Positions 36,032-45,327 of a stretch of DNA of 64,000 nt are shown one piece after another. Position 1 is the stretch's first letter; the number at the start of each line of letters is the position of its first letter. A model generated the notes under the pieces. It did not search any database and was not told the DNA's origin. It saw only the letters and a list, made by a program, of their open reading frames with translations. The translations under genes and the position numbers were made by a program. The stretch is from Croceivirga radicis (lineage in GTDB: Bacteria; Bacteroidota; Bacteroidia; Flavobacteriales; Flavobacteriaceae): NCBI RefSeq assembly GCF_002072105.2, contig NZ_MTBC01000004.1, positions 124,001 to 188,000 on the forward strand, in the 5' to 3' direction.

Positions 36032-36065
36032 AAAAAAAGACAATGAATATAAATTTCATTGTCTT
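36032..36065 (-). terminator. Terminator of the cysteine-synthase-like gene
   Basis: An 11-bp perfect stem (AAGACAATGAA / TTCATTGTCTT) with a 7-base loop; read on the minus strand it is followed by a run of seven T. It lies about 22 bases after the upstream gene's stop. Confidence 0.8.
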
Positions 36066-36087
36066 CTTTTCTATGTTTAATATATTC

Positions 36088-37128
36088 TTATTTGATGTAT
36101 TCTATTTCTTTGGGTTTAAATGCTTTTTCACCTTCAAAAAAGCCTTGATTATCCATCCACTCGTCACTATATACCTTACTCATATATCTAGACCCATGAT
36201 CTGGAAAAATTACCACTACCTTGCTATCAGAGTCAAACTCTCCTTCTAAATGGTATTGCATAATAGCCTGCATTGCCGCTCCACTAGTATAGCCAACAAA
36301 CATACCTTCTTCTGTTGCTATACGTCTTGCCATATGTGCACTTTCAGAATCGGTAACTTTTATGTAACGGTCTATGATATTAAAATCCGTTGCTGTAGGT
36401 ATTAGGTTTTTGCCCAAACCTTCAATACGGTAAGGATACACCTCGTTATGATCAAACTCTCCGGTTTCATGATACTTTTTTAGTACAGAACCATAGGCAT
36501 CTACTGCCAAAACCTTAATATTAGGGTTCTGTTCCTTTAGGTATCTTGCTGTTCCAGAAATGGTGCCACCAGTACCACTACAGGCCACCAAGTGGGTAAT
36601 CTGCCCTGCTGTTTGCTCCCAGATTTCCGGCCCGGTACTTTTATAATGTGCTTCAATATTAAGCTCATTAAAATACTGGTTAATATAGATAGATCCAGGT
36701 GTTTCTTTGTGTAAACGTTTGGCAACTTCATAATAGGAACGTGGGTCGTCTGCGCTTACGTGCGCAGGACATACATAAACCTTTGCACCCATTGCCCTTA
36801 ACATATCTATTTTATCTGGAGAAGATTTAGAGCTAACGGCCAAAATACATTCATAACCTTTAACCATACTGGCCATAGCTAAACTAAAGCCTGTGTTACC
36901 AGATGTGGTTTCTATGATGGTGCTATTGGCCTTTAAAATGCCCTTGCGTTCTGCCTCCGCTATAATATATGTAGCAATCCTATCTTTAGCAGAGTGCCCA
37001 GGATTAAATGCCTCGACTTTGGCATAGAAATCACCCAAAAGCGATTCTGTTAATCGATTTAGCTTTACCAAGGGGGTGTTACCAACTAAATCTAAAATAC
37101 TGTCGTAGGCTTTTATTTGGTTTTTCAT
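36088..37128 (-). CDS. Cysteine-synthase-family PLP enzyme; candidate cysteate synthase
   Basis: 346 residues from the start at 37128 ([10 protein letters not shown]). A longer start at 37158 is unlikely because a -7 box at 37166-37173 predicts transcription starting there. Family marks: [25 protein letters not shown] (PLP Lys), [14 protein letters not shown] and [16 protein letters not shown]. The C-terminal [20 protein letters not shown] resembles cystathionine-beta-synthase-type proteins. Enzymes of this fold make cysteine, cystathionine or, from phosphoserine and sulfite, cysteate. The neighbouring acyltransferase makes cysteate synthesis the best guess. Confidence 0.85.
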   Translation of the reverse strand: MKNQIKAYDSILDLVGNTPLVKLNRLTESLLGDFYAKVEAFNPGHSAKDRIATYIIAEAERKGILKANSTIIETTSGNTGFSLAMASMVKGYECILAVSSKSSPDKIDMLRAMGAKVYVCPAHVSADDPRSYYEVAKRLHKETPGSIYINQYFNELNIEAHYKSTGPEIWEQTAGQITHLVACSGTGGTISGTARYLKEQNPNIKVLAVDAYGSVLKKYHETGEFDHNEVYPYRIEGLGKNLIPTATDFNIIDRYIKVTDSESAHMARRIATEEGMFVGYTSGAAMQAIMQYHLEGEFDSDSKVVVIFPDHGSRYMSKVYSDEWMDNQGFFEGEKAFKPKEIEYIK

Positions 37129-37165
37129 ATCGATAGTATTTAGACAGCTATTCGCCATCTGCCTG

Positions 37166-37173
37166 CAAAAGTA
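37166..37173 (-). promoter_or_regulatory. -7 box of the cysteine-synthase-like gene
   Basis: The minus strand reads TACTTTTG, an exact match and the same 8-mer as the box of the downstream acyltransferase gene. The predicted start is near 37159. Confidence 0.45.
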
Positions 37174-37180
37174 CTATTTT

Positions 37181-39325
37181 TTAATTTGATGGGATTTTTC
37201 CTTCCAAATCTAAAAGAAATGCATACTCTTTAGCGGTTTCCTTTAAAGCCTCGAACCTGCCTGAAGCGCCACCATGACCTGCATCCATATTTGTATCTAA
37301 AAACAGTAGCTTATTGTCCGTTTTTAAATCCCTCAATTTTGCCACCCATTTAGCTGGTTCCCAGTATTGAACTTGAGAATCATGCAAACCGGTGCTTACA
37401 TACATATTTGGATAATCCTTAGCCGTAACATTATCATAAGGAGAATACGATTTCATATACTCATAATAGGTTTTATCGTTCGGATTTCCCCACTCATCAT
37501 ATTCGCCTGTAGTCAAAGGAATAGTATCATCTAACATTGTTGTAATTACATCTACAAACGGCACCTGTGCTACTACGCCGTTGTATAAATTGGGCTCCAT
37601 GTTTATTATGGCCCCCATTAGTAAGCCACCTGCAGACCCACCCATAGCATACAAATGTTGGCTACTTGTATAGTTTTGTTCTATCAAATACTTAGAACAA
37701 TCTATAAAATCTGTAAAGGTGTTTTTCTTTTTTAACAACTTACCATCATCGTACCAAGGTCTACCCAAATATTCACCCCCTCTAATATGGGCAATGGCAA
37801 AAATGAATCCTCTATCCAATAAACTTAACCTTTGTGTAGAAAAATAAGGATCTATGGTAGAGCCATACGATCCATAAGCATACTGCAGCAATGGAGCGGT
37901 ACCGTTTATTGATGTGTCTTTATGATAAACCAAACATATTGGAACCTTTTTACCATCTCTTGCATTGGCCCAAATACGTTTTGCTTTATAATTCTGCTTA
38001 TTAAATTTTCCGCCTAGGACTTCTTGTTCCTTTAGAATGGTTTTTGCTTTAGTTTTCATGTCCATTTCTACAATAGCGTATGGAGATTCCATAGCATTGT
38101 AGAAATACCGCAGTTTATCGGTTTCAAAATCTAAATTAGTATAGGTGCCGGCCACGTAGGTTTCACTATCAAAAGGTAGATAATAAGCATCCGTACCATC
38201 CCACCTAACAATTTTTAGCTTGTTAAGACCTTCTTCCCGTTCCGATAGGACATAATAATCTTCAAAAATCTCTATATCCTCCAATAGCACGGCTTCCCTA
38301 TGAGGTATAAACTCTTCCCAATTAGCTATGTTTGTGTTCTTCTCCGCAACCTGCATTAGTTTAAAGTTGGTTGCATCGTCTTTGTTGGTTAAAATGTAAA
38401 AGGTATCTCCAAAATGGTAAATGCTATATTCTAAACCTCTTTCCCTGGGTGAAAAGACAGTAAATGCCGCATCTGGCTCATCTGCCTTGATAAAACGATA
38501 TTCTGAAGTAAGCGTACTTACAGACCCTATTACAATATACTTTTTGGACTTTGTCTTGTATACAAAAACATTGAAAGTTTCATCCTCTTCTTCAAAAACC
38601 AAAACATCTTGGCTTGTTGGGGTACCAATTTGATGTTTATATATTTTATCTGACCTTAGTGTTACGGGGTCTTTTTTTGTGTAGAATATCGTTTTATTAT
38701 CTGCCGCCCAAACAGAACTACCTGTGGTATTCTCTATTTTGTCTGGATAAATCTCATTGGTTTCCAGATTTTTAAATTGAATATCGTATTGTCTTCTAGA
38801 TACAGTATCTGTACCAAAAGTGGCCAATTTGTTATTCGGGCTCACTGATATACCCCTTAGATTGAAAAATTCGTGTCCTTTTGCCATTAGGTTGCAATCA
38901 AACAAAATTTCTTCTTCGGCATCTAAAGATCCTTTTTGCCTAAAATAGATAGGATATTCTTTTCCTTTTTCGAATCTACTGTTGTAGAAATAGCCGTTTA
39001 ACTTATAAGGCACGGATTCATCATCTTGTTTAATACGCCCTTTTAATTCGTTATAAAGCTCTTCTTGAAATTTGTGTGTATGAGAAGTCATTTCATTGTA
39101 ATACTTATTTTCTGCTTCCAAATAAGCTATTACTTCATCATCTTCCCGGTTATTTAACCAATAGTAATTATCTACTCTGGTATCTCCATGTACGGTCAAT
39201 TCCTTCGGAATTTTTTTTGCCTTTGGAGGTTGTGGCACGATTGTTTCTTTCATATTACTAGAACAAGAGCTGGCAAAAGTAGTACAGAATAAAAGAATGC
39301 CAAGCTTTCTTAATATAATTGTCAT
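37181..39325 (-). CDS. S9 prolyl oligopeptidase family peptidase (oligopeptidase B-like), lipoprotein
   Basis: 714 residues: lipoprotein signal with FASSC, a seven-bladed propeller (about residues 60 to 430) and an alpha/beta hydrolase domain. YAMGGSAGGLLMGA is the nucleophile motif, the catalytic Asp lies in STGLHDSQVQYWEP, and the His in MDAGHGGASGRFE. YGSYGSTIDPYFS and HIRGGEYLGRPWYDDG are typical of oligopeptidase B, which cuts short peptides after basic residues. The lipobox places it in the envelope, unlike cytoplasmic PtrB of E. coli. Confidence 0.93.
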   Translation of the reverse strand: MTIILRKLGILLFCTTFASSCSSNMKETIVPQPPKAKKIPKELTVHGDTRVDNYYWLNNREDDEVIAYLEAENKYYNEMTSHTHKFQEELYNELKGRIKQDDESVPYKLNGYFYNSRFEKGKEYPIYFRQKGSLDAEEEILFDCNLMAKGHEFFNLRGISVSPNNKLATFGTDTVSRRQYDIQFKNLETNEIYPDKIENTTGSSVWAADNKTIFYTKKDPVTLRSDKIYKHQIGTPTSQDVLVFEEEDETFNVFVYKTKSKKYIVIGSVSTLTSEYRFIKADEPDAAFTVFSPRERGLEYSIYHFGDTFYILTNKDDATNFKLMQVAEKNTNIANWEEFIPHREAVLLEDIEIFEDYYVLSEREEGLNKLKIVRWDGTDAYYLPFDSETYVAGTYTNLDFETDKLRYFYNAMESPYAIVEMDMKTKAKTILKEQEVLGGKFNKQNYKAKRIWANARDGKKVPICLVYHKDTSINGTAPLLQYAYGSYGSTIDPYFSTQRLSLLDRGFIFAIAHIRGGEYLGRPWYDDGKLLKKKNTFTDFIDCSKYLIEQNYTSSQHLYAMGGSAGGLLMGAIINMEPNLYNGVVAQVPFVDVITTMLDDTIPLTTGEYDEWGNPNDKTYYEYMKSYSPYDNVTAKDYPNMYVSTGLHDSQVQYWEPAKWVAKLRDLKTDNKLLFLDTNMDAGHGGASGRFEALKETAKEYAFLLDLEGKIPSN

Positions 39326-39358
39326 GGTTAAAAAACTAGTGTTAGTTATACAATTTAG

Positions 39359-39366
39359 TAATTTTG
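39359..39366 (+). promoter_or_regulatory. -7 box of the YbaB gene
   Basis: TAATTTTG, an exact TAnnTTTG match 22 bases before the ATG at 39389, in the divergent region between the S9 peptidase and YbaB genes. No clear -33 box. Confidence 0.45.
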
Positions 39367-39388
39367 AACGGTTATAAAATTTAAAAAT

Positions 39389-39715
39389 ATGTTTGGAGAT
39401 ATTATGGGCATGATGGGTAAACTAAAAGAAACCCAACAAAAAGTAGAAGAAACAAAAAAAAGACTGGACACCGTATTACTGGAAGAAAAGTCTAACGACG
39501 ATTTGCTAAAGGTAACCATTACCGCAAATAGAGCAATCAAAAGTATTTCTATAGATGAAGCCTTGTTGGAAGACAAAGAACAATTAGAGGATTATTTAAT
39601 TCTTACACTAAATAAAGCCATTGAACAAGCCACAAAAGTTAACGAGGCCGAATTAGCTGCGGTGGCTAAAGATGGTATGCCCAATATTCCTGGAATGGAT
39701 TCGTTATTTAAATAA
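39389..39715 (+). CDS. YbaB/EbfC family nucleoid-associated protein
   Basis: 108 residues, the usual length. [20 protein letters not shown] forms the N-terminal helix of the YbaB fold, [15 protein letters not shown] the central strand pair, and [20 protein letters not shown] the C-terminal helix. The family forms dimeric tweezers that bind DNA. In many bacteria it sits by dnaX/recR; here it precedes a thioredoxin-like gene by 10 bases and probably shares its transcript. Confidence 0.92.
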   Translation: MFGDIMGMMGKLKETQQKVEETKKRLDTVLLEEKSNDDLLKVTITANRAIKSISIDEALLEDKEQLEDYLILTLNKAIEQATKVNEAELAAVAKDGMPNIPGMDSLFK

Positions 39716-39725
39716 AAGACGTTTT

Positions 39726-40175
39726 ATGAAGTGGATAGTATACGTATTTTCTATAGCGATAGCACTATTTCAACTCAATACCGGTGCTAGAAATACCATT
39801 GAATGGGAAACCAATTACGAGCAGGCTTTTAAAATGGCCAAAAAGGAAAATAAGAATGTGCTTGTTTATTTTACCGGGAGTGATTGGTGTGGACCTTGTA
39901 AAATGCTAAAGAAAGATTTGTTTGAGACAGAAGCATTCAATACCCTTTCAAAAGATTACGTTCTACTTTATATAGATATACCAAGGAATAAGGATTTATT
40001 AACACCAGCTGAATACAAACAGAACAAAGAACTTTTGCAAAAATGGAATAAACGCGGTGTATTTCCGCTTCTTTTGGCAGTATCTGCAAAACAAAAAGTT
40101 TTAGATGAATACTCTGGTTATAGTATGAACGGTGAAGTTGGTTACCACCTACAATTTTTAGAAAAGAACAAATAA
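39726..40175 (+). CDS. Exported thioredoxin-fold protein
   Basis: 149 residues from the ATG at 39726; a longer frame begins inside the YbaB gene and lacks the signal peptide. Residues 1 to 19 form a signal peptide (VYVFSIAIALFQLNTGA). TGSDWCGPCKMLKKDLF is the WCxxC redox site of the thioredoxin_7 group, with a Gly-Pro between the cysteines. It should act as a periplasmic disulfide reductase or isomerase. A strong terminator follows. Confidence 0.88.
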   Translation: MKWIVYVFSIAIALFQLNTGARNTIEWETNYEQAFKMAKKENKNVLVYFTGSDWCGPCKMLKKDLFETEAFNTLSKDYVLLYIDIPRNKDLLTPAEYKQNKELLQKWNKRGVFPLLLAVSAKQKVLDEYSGYSMNGEVGYHLQFLEKNK

Positions 40176-40177
40176 TG

Positions 40178-40206
40178 AAAAAGCCCTCCATGTTGGAGGG
40201 CTTTTT
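40178..40206. terminator. Bidirectional rho-independent terminator
   Basis: A 13-bp stem (AAAAAGCCCTCCA / TGGAGGGCTTTTT) with loop TGT, between the thioredoxin-like gene and the convergent OmpA-family gene. Confidence 0.9.
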
Positions 40207-40226
40207 TATTTTAATGTTTACCAGGT

Positions 40227-41330
40227 TTAGTTGTTAATTAACCTAAACTCTGTTCTTCTGTTTGCAGAATGCTCTCTTTCTGTACAAGATACACCGTCTG
40301 CACATCTGTTTTTAAGTCTTGTTTCGCCATAACCATTAGCTACCAACAAACTAGAATTAACACCTTTAGTAATTAAATAATCTGCAACTGCTTTAGCTCT
40401 TCTTTCAGAAAGGTTTTGATTAGAAGAAGCGGAGCCTCTTGCGTCTGTATGTGAAGCTATCTCTAACTTTACTCCAGGATTTTGCTGTAAAACAGGCATT
40501 AATCTAGTATCTATAATTCTTTTAGCTTCTGCTGTTAAAGTAGCACTACCCAAATTCCAATTTATTGGTAATGCCTGATACTCTACCAAAGCACACTCAA
40601 CTTCCTTCCAAGAAGTTAAACCACCTTTGGACTGTAATACTTCCTTAGATACCGTTTTAGTAACCGCAGGGATTACTTCTTCTACGGTATAAGCATCCTT
40701 ATCTAAAACCGTTTTAGTAATTGTAGCATACTCTGCAGGGATTACTTCTTCTACCACCTTTGCTGGCTCAATCAATACCCTTTTTGTGTAAGAACCAGAT
40801 TTTTCTGAACCAGGTATTCTATTAAAGCTAGCATCATTAGCAAGTGTTTGCGTGCTCACTGTTGTATATTCTGCCGGATAACCTTTGTAACACCAGTATC
40901 TACAATCGTCTGGATTACCACTGGCGCAATCCGGAGCGGGCGAACCCAATTCCCATTGTGCATAAGCTGGTTTTATCTCGATAGTTTCAGAACTTGGAGC
41001 AAATGCAGCAGGTACAATGCGTAAAGAACTACCTGCTTCCTTTGAAACATAAGATACGGTTTCCGTGCCCCATTTAGCGGGTACTACAACCAACTTTTTG
41101 CTCTCTTCTTTTACCAAAACACGTTCAGTAACCGTTTTAAATGTAGCTGGTACCGTTTTCAATACCTTGTAAGCCGGTTTTACCGTAACAGTAACCGTTT
41201 CATTAGTATATACATCTGGAGTTGTACATCTAACATAACATTTACCTGGTTCTGGATTAGTAGGCAAATCTTGCGCATAAGTTGTTGCCGCTGCGGTAAA
41301 CAAGGCGGCAATAAAAAGTACTTTTTTCAT
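40227..41330 (-). CDS. OmpA-family protein with repeated periplasmic region
   Basis: 367 residues with a signal peptide (to TYAQ). The C-terminal OmpA/Pal peptidoglycan-binding domain spans about residues 255 to 367 (SHTDARGSASSNQNLSERRA; the conserved Asp and Arg contact peptidoglycan). The N-terminal 230 residues are not a barrel: they hold degenerate units around PA(K/E/T/Y) followed by a Val/Thr-rich strand (VPATFKTVTERVLVKEE, IPAEYATITKTVL, VPAKWGTETVSYV). Paired cysteines in CYVRC and near CASGNPDDCRYWC may form disulfides. It probably tethers an exterior structure to the cell wall. Confidence 0.88.
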   Translation of the reverse strand: MKKVLFIAALFTAAATTYAQDLPTNPEPGKCYVRCTTPDVYTNETVTVTVKPAYKVLKTVPATFKTVTERVLVKEESKKLVVVPAKWGTETVSYVSKEAGSSLRIVPAAFAPSSETIEIKPAYAQWELGSPAPDCASGNPDDCRYWCYKGYPAEYTTVSTQTLANDASFNRIPGSEKSGSYTKRVLIEPAKVVEEVIPAEYATITKTVLDKDAYTVEEVIPAVTKTVSKEVLQSKGGLTSWKEVECALVEYQALPINWNLGSATLTAEAKRIIDTRLMPVLQQNPGVKLEIASHTDARGSASSNQNLSERRAKAVADYLITKGVNSSLLVANGYGETRLKNRCADGVSCTEREHSANRRTEFRLINN

Positions 41331-41797
41331 AATTTGTTAGTGTTTGTTAAATTATTAGACCACTTAATTAATTCTGTACTTATGAAACCTATATCTTAAA
41401 AAAGTCACAAAATTTTTATCTAATTATTTAAACTAACTACTAAAGTTTAAACACTTATACAAAACCTAAAAACCTTAAATATCTGTTTAACACCAACATA
41501 AAGCTATACATTCTTAAACTTGAATGCTGGGAAAAATTTATTTTTTACTAAATATTTGTTAAGGATAATTAAGTGGAATTCATTTAGAACAACCAATAGC
41601 TTGAGAAGAATGAAAATAAACTGGTAAAGACTAAAATCGCAAAAAAATAGACCCTCAGGTCAAAAAAATATGATTTCAATTAAAGAAGTTGTTCTATTTT
41701 GAAGATACCAAATGAAGTTAGCCTACATTAAAATATCCATACTTTTTTAAGCAAGTATGGATATTCTTACCTGGGAATTTTATATTTAGTACTAGAC
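41331..41797. other. 467-base intergenic region
   Basis: No frame of credible length is present. The only structure I see is a perfect 13-bp inverted repeat (AATATCCATACTT / AAGTATGGATATT, 41732-41765, 8-base loop) close to the end of the threonine aldolase gene; it may end that gene's transcript, although no strong T-run follows. The right part is the OmpA-gene promoter region, with no clear TAnnTTTG box. Confidence 0.5.
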
Positions 41798-42820
41798 TTA
41801 GAATGCTTTGAGACTAGCCAAAACAATATCATGCATTTCTTTGGTATAGTCCAAGTGGGTAACCATTCTTAACTTACCATGCCCCATATTTATTATGGAT
41901 ATTTTTTTAGCGGCCAAGTAACTAACAAGCTTTTCTTCTGAGGTTAGTGCGGTATCCAATTCAAAAATGACAATATTGGTCTCTACCGGTTCTACTTGCT
42001 TTACCCAATCACAATTAGTTAAGCAAATACCTAATTCTTTAGCCCTTTTATGATCTTCACTAAGTCTATTTCTGTTATGGTCTAAAGCATAAATACCAGC
42101 AGCTGCCAAATAACCTACTTGGCGCATACCCCCACCTAGAATTTTACGGATACGCAGGGCTTTTTGCATATTTTCATTTGATCCCACCAATACCGAACCA
42201 ATAGGACAACCCAACCCCTTACTAAGACATACGCTAATTGTATCAAAAAGTGAACCATATTGTTCAGTTGTCTCTACAGTAGCTGCAAGCGCGTTCCATA
42301 ACCTAGCTCCATCTAAATGATAACCCAAGTTATGCTTATTACAAACTGCCTTTATTCGTTCTAGCTCCTTAAAGCTCCAACATGCACCACCACCCTTATT
42401 TGTAGTATTCTCTATGGCAACTAATCTAGTTAAAGGACTATGGTAAAAATCAGGCGGATTTATTGCCGTCTCTACCTGTTCTGCCGTCATCATACCTCTA
42501 TGGCCATCTACTAATTTACAAGAAGCTCCACTATTAAAACTTACGCCACCTCCTTCATAATTATAAATGTGGGCATATTTATCACAAATAACCTGATCAC
42601 CAGGTTGCGTATGAATTTTAATCGCAGTTTGGTTGGCCATAGTTCCAGACGGAAAAAACAAAGCAGCCTCCATATTAAAAAGCTTGGCCACTTTATCTTC
42701 TAATTCATTTAAAGTAGGGTCGTTCTTAAAAACATCATCGCCTACCTTGGCACGCATCATAGCATCTAGCATACCTTTAGAAGGCCTAGTTACCGTATCA
42801 CTAATTAAATTAATTTCCAT
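41798..42820 (-). CDS. ltaE: Low-specificity L-threonine aldolase
   Basis: A 340-residue PLP enzyme of fold type I. The start INLISDTVTRPSKGMLDAM is typical; FFPSGTMANQTAIK is the cofactor phosphate site, HLDGARLWNALAA the PLP-stacking region, and CLSKGLGCPIGSVL holds the PLP Lys. It cleaves L-threonine and allo-threonine to glycine and acetaldehyde in the cytoplasm. It lies 10 bases behind the metalloprotease gene and is probably in its transcript. Confidence 0.95.
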   Translation of the reverse strand: MEINLISDTVTRPSKGMLDAMMRAKVGDDVFKNDPTLNELEDKVAKLFNMEAALFFPSGTMANQTAIKIHTQPGDQVICDKYAHIYNYEGGGVSFNSGASCKLVDGHRGMMTAEQVETAINPPDFYHSPLTRLVAIENTTNKGGGACWSFKELERIKAVCNKHNLGYHLDGARLWNALAATVETTEQYGSLFDTISVCLSKGLGCPIGSVLVGSNENMQKALRIRKILGGGMRQVGYLAAAGIYALDHNRNRLSEDHKRAKELGICLTNCDWVKQVEPVETNIVIFELDTALTSEEKLVSYLAAKKISIINMGHGKLRMVTHLDYTKEMHDIVLASLKAF

Positions 42821-42829
42821 TTGCTTTTT

Positions 42830-45244
42830 TTAATCTTGCATACAATCCATTCCAATAGGAGAACCATCTGGAATGGTAGGTGCTTCTGTCTTTACTTTAT
42901 ATCCTTTAGGATTGGCGATAAACCCTTCCACTTCCTTCTTTAAAAGAATAGCGCTAGGATCAGTTGCGCGCTTACCTTCCCCTAAATAGGTCTTAAGCTT
43001 CATCATTTCAAAAAGCACGGTAGCCGTAACTTGCGGATAACTTTCTTTACTGCTGGCCAAATGCATCATTTCTTGTAAAACCGTCCAATTTATAATTTGC
43101 TGCACTTCCCCTTCCAATCCGCTTTGTAATTTTGCTTTAACCGTTGCATTTAATAGTTGCTCCAATACTTCTTGCAATCCTAATTGATTTTGGTCCATTC
43201 CCTTTTGTTGTACCATTCTATTGGCTCTCTGTGGATGCAGCAATAAGCTTGCCGTCATTTCTGCCGCGGTCTCCGCCGCCCCTAAGGCATCAAAACCTAC
43301 ACCCATCTTACTTTTAAAAGATTCCCTTGTTCTATTGTAACCTATACTTCTTGGGGCAAATAAGTTAAGTTTATCTTTTGGTATAGTTAAATGTTCTGGT
43401 TGTAACGTTTTTATAATGCTATTTAAAGCCAGTTGTTGTGTTTTTTTAGGCAACCATTTTACAGCTATTTGGCTATCTCCTTTTACCTTATAATTATAAT
43501 CCAAGCCACCAACCACTTTGGCTGCAGCTTCTGTTTGATACCTATGTAAGAAGTACAATGGTACAAAAACGTCTTCCATTACGGAAAAGGGTTCTGCTGT
43601 TTTAATATTATCTATAGAAAAGTTATCAATAGCTTGTTTTCTTACAGATAAAATACGGTTTAATTCATCATAAGCATTGGCTCCATTATCCCATAAATGT
43701 GCTAGTGCATGGGCTCCGCCTATTGGCCTCGCATCTTGGTCCGAAATATATCTAAGCCCATCCTTTTCTGCTTTTGCCAGTATGGCGTTCAAAGCGGAAT
43801 CTTCATCAGTTCCGGCTGGAAAGTCCGAATAGGCATAAGCAACGGTTACCTTATCCCAATCTCCAATTCCGGTAGCATATGCGTTAGAAAAATCCATTTG
43901 ACCATCTTTAAATTCTAGATAGGGATGCGGATAGTCCATAACCGATGCCCTATTATTGGTACTTGCCGCAAAATTGTGCGCAAAACCAAGGGTATGTCCA
44001 ATTTCATGGGCAGATAATTGCCTAATCCTTGCTATGGCCATTTCTAACATAGGATCTACATTATCATCAGAATTTTTAAAGGGTGCATTCATAAGTGCTT
44101 GAGCGATCATGAAATCTTGTCTTATACGAAGACTTCCTAAACTAACGTGCCCTTTAATGATTTCTCCCGTTCTTGGATCTCTAACACTTGCTCCATAACT
44201 CCATCCTCTAGTTGATCGGTGCACCCACTGTATCACGTTATATCGTACATCCATAGGATCTGCATCATCCGGTAGTATTTTTACTTGAAACGCATTTTTA
44301 TAACCAATGGCCTCAAATGCTTGGTTCCACCATTGCCCCCCTTCTAACAATGCTGACCTTACAGGTTCTGGTGTTCCATTATCCAAATAATAGATTATTG
44401 GCTCTACGGCCTCGCTAACAGCTGCTTCAGGATTTTTCTTTGCCAACCTATGCCTTGGAATGTATCGCTTAACAATAGGTTCTTCTACTGGTGTTGCGTA
44501 ATCATAATAAGAAAACGGATACGCACCACTTCTAGGATCAAACTTTCGTTTTTCAAATTTATCGTCCGGTAATTTCACAAATGAATGGTGTTGGTTAACC
44601 GTAACGTTACTAGATGTAGGTGTTACAGAGCGTATATTGCCCCCCTTGGCTTTACCAGAAAAAGTCAGTAGTACATCAAACTCTATATTATCTGGAAACG
44701 ATTTTGTACGTTCAAAATTCAAGGCACTTTTGCTTTGGTCTAATTTATAATTGCCTTGCCCTCTGCTAGCCAAACGATCCGTAACTCCATGGGCATCTTG
44801 CATCAAAAATTCGGTAAGTTCAATTAAATAGCTTCCGTTTTTAGCTTCAACTATAGGAAAACCAAACAGAACCGATTTTGCGAACGCTTGCTCTACAGAT
44901 TTTTTTTCCAAAACATTATCTGTGTTGGCCCTGTATTTTAAATTAGGCTGTACCAAAAGGATTTTTTGGCCCATTTTTCTAAAATGTACCACTTGTTCAT
45001 TGCCCAACTGGCCCCTATCCAAACCTATATCATTACTTCCTATACCGCTGCTAAGGGAATAAACGTACAGAAAGTCTTGCTCCAAATTATTTATTTGCAA
45101 ATACAGCTTATCAGTAGTGCCATCATAAAAGGTATCAAAATACCCTTTGTAATGCTCTAAATCCTTGGTCTTTTCAAAATTCTGCGCCAGTAGTAAATTC
45201 TGGCCCATAAGAAAGGTAATTAAAACAATAAAGTATTTTTTCAT
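42830..45244 (-). CDS. Zinc-dependent metalloprotease (DUF5117/DUF4953 type)
   Basis: 804 residues with a signal peptide (to LLLAQ). HEIGHTLGFAHNF is the metzincin-like HExxHxxGxxH zinc motif (about residue 415), followed by SVMDYPHPY with the Met of the Met-turn. DUF5117 sits before and DUF4953 around the zinc site. Length is usual for this Bacteroidota family. It should act in the periplasm or at the surface; substrates are unknown. It starts a two-gene operon with threonine aldolase. Confidence 0.92.
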   Translation of the reverse strand: MKKYFIVLITFLMGQNLLLAQNFEKTKDLEHYKGYFDTFYDGTTDKLYLQINNLEQDFLYVYSLSSGIGSNDIGLDRGQLGNEQVVHFRKMGQKILLVQPNLKYRANTDNVLEKKSVEQAFAKSVLFGFPIVEAKNGSYLIELTEFLMQDAHGVTDRLASRGQGNYKLDQSKSALNFERTKSFPDNIEFDVLLTFSGKAKGGNIRSVTPTSSNVTVNQHHSFVKLPDDKFEKRKFDPRSGAYPFSYYDYATPVEEPIVKRYIPRHRLAKKNPEAAVSEAVEPIIYYLDNGTPEPVRSALLEGGQWWNQAFEAIGYKNAFQVKILPDDADPMDVRYNVIQWVHRSTRGWSYGASVRDPRTGEIIKGHVSLGSLRIRQDFMIAQALMNAPFKNSDDNVDPMLEMAIARIRQLSAHEIGHTLGFAHNFAASTNNRASVMDYPHPYLEFKDGQMDFSNAYATGIGDWDKVTVAYAYSDFPAGTDEDSALNAILAKAEKDGLRYISDQDARPIGGAHALAHLWDNGANAYDELNRILSVRKQAIDNFSIDNIKTAEPFSVMEDVFVPLYFLHRYQTEAAAKVVGGLDYNYKVKGDSQIAVKWLPKKTQQLALNSIIKTLQPEHLTIPKDKLNLFAPRSIGYNRTRESFKSKMGVGFDALGAAETAAEMTASLLLHPQRANRMVQQKGMDQNQLGLQEVLEQLLNATVKAKLQSGLEGEVQQIINWTVLQEMMHLASSKESYPQVTATVLFEMMKLKTYLGEGKRATDPSAILLKKEVEGFIANPKGYKVKTEAPTIPDGSPIGMDCMQD

Positions 45245-45283
45245 GGAGCTAGTTATTTAAGTTCCTAAAATAAAATAATATAG

Positions 45284-45313
45284 TTGTACAGCCATAATGA
45301 AACCTTATTTTTG
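45284..45313 (+). promoter_or_regulatory. prfB promoter
   Basis: TTG (45284-45286), 19 bases, then TATTTTTG (45306-45313), an exact TAnnTTTG box. The predicted start is about 8 bases before the ATG at 45328. Confidence 0.6.
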
Positions 45314-45327
45314 CGAAAAAGACAATT

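Noticed and set aside
41732-41765. Strong terminator of the threonine aldolase gene
   Set aside because: The 13-bp stem is clear, but the following sequence on the minus strand is not T-rich; kept only as a possible structure within the gap entry.
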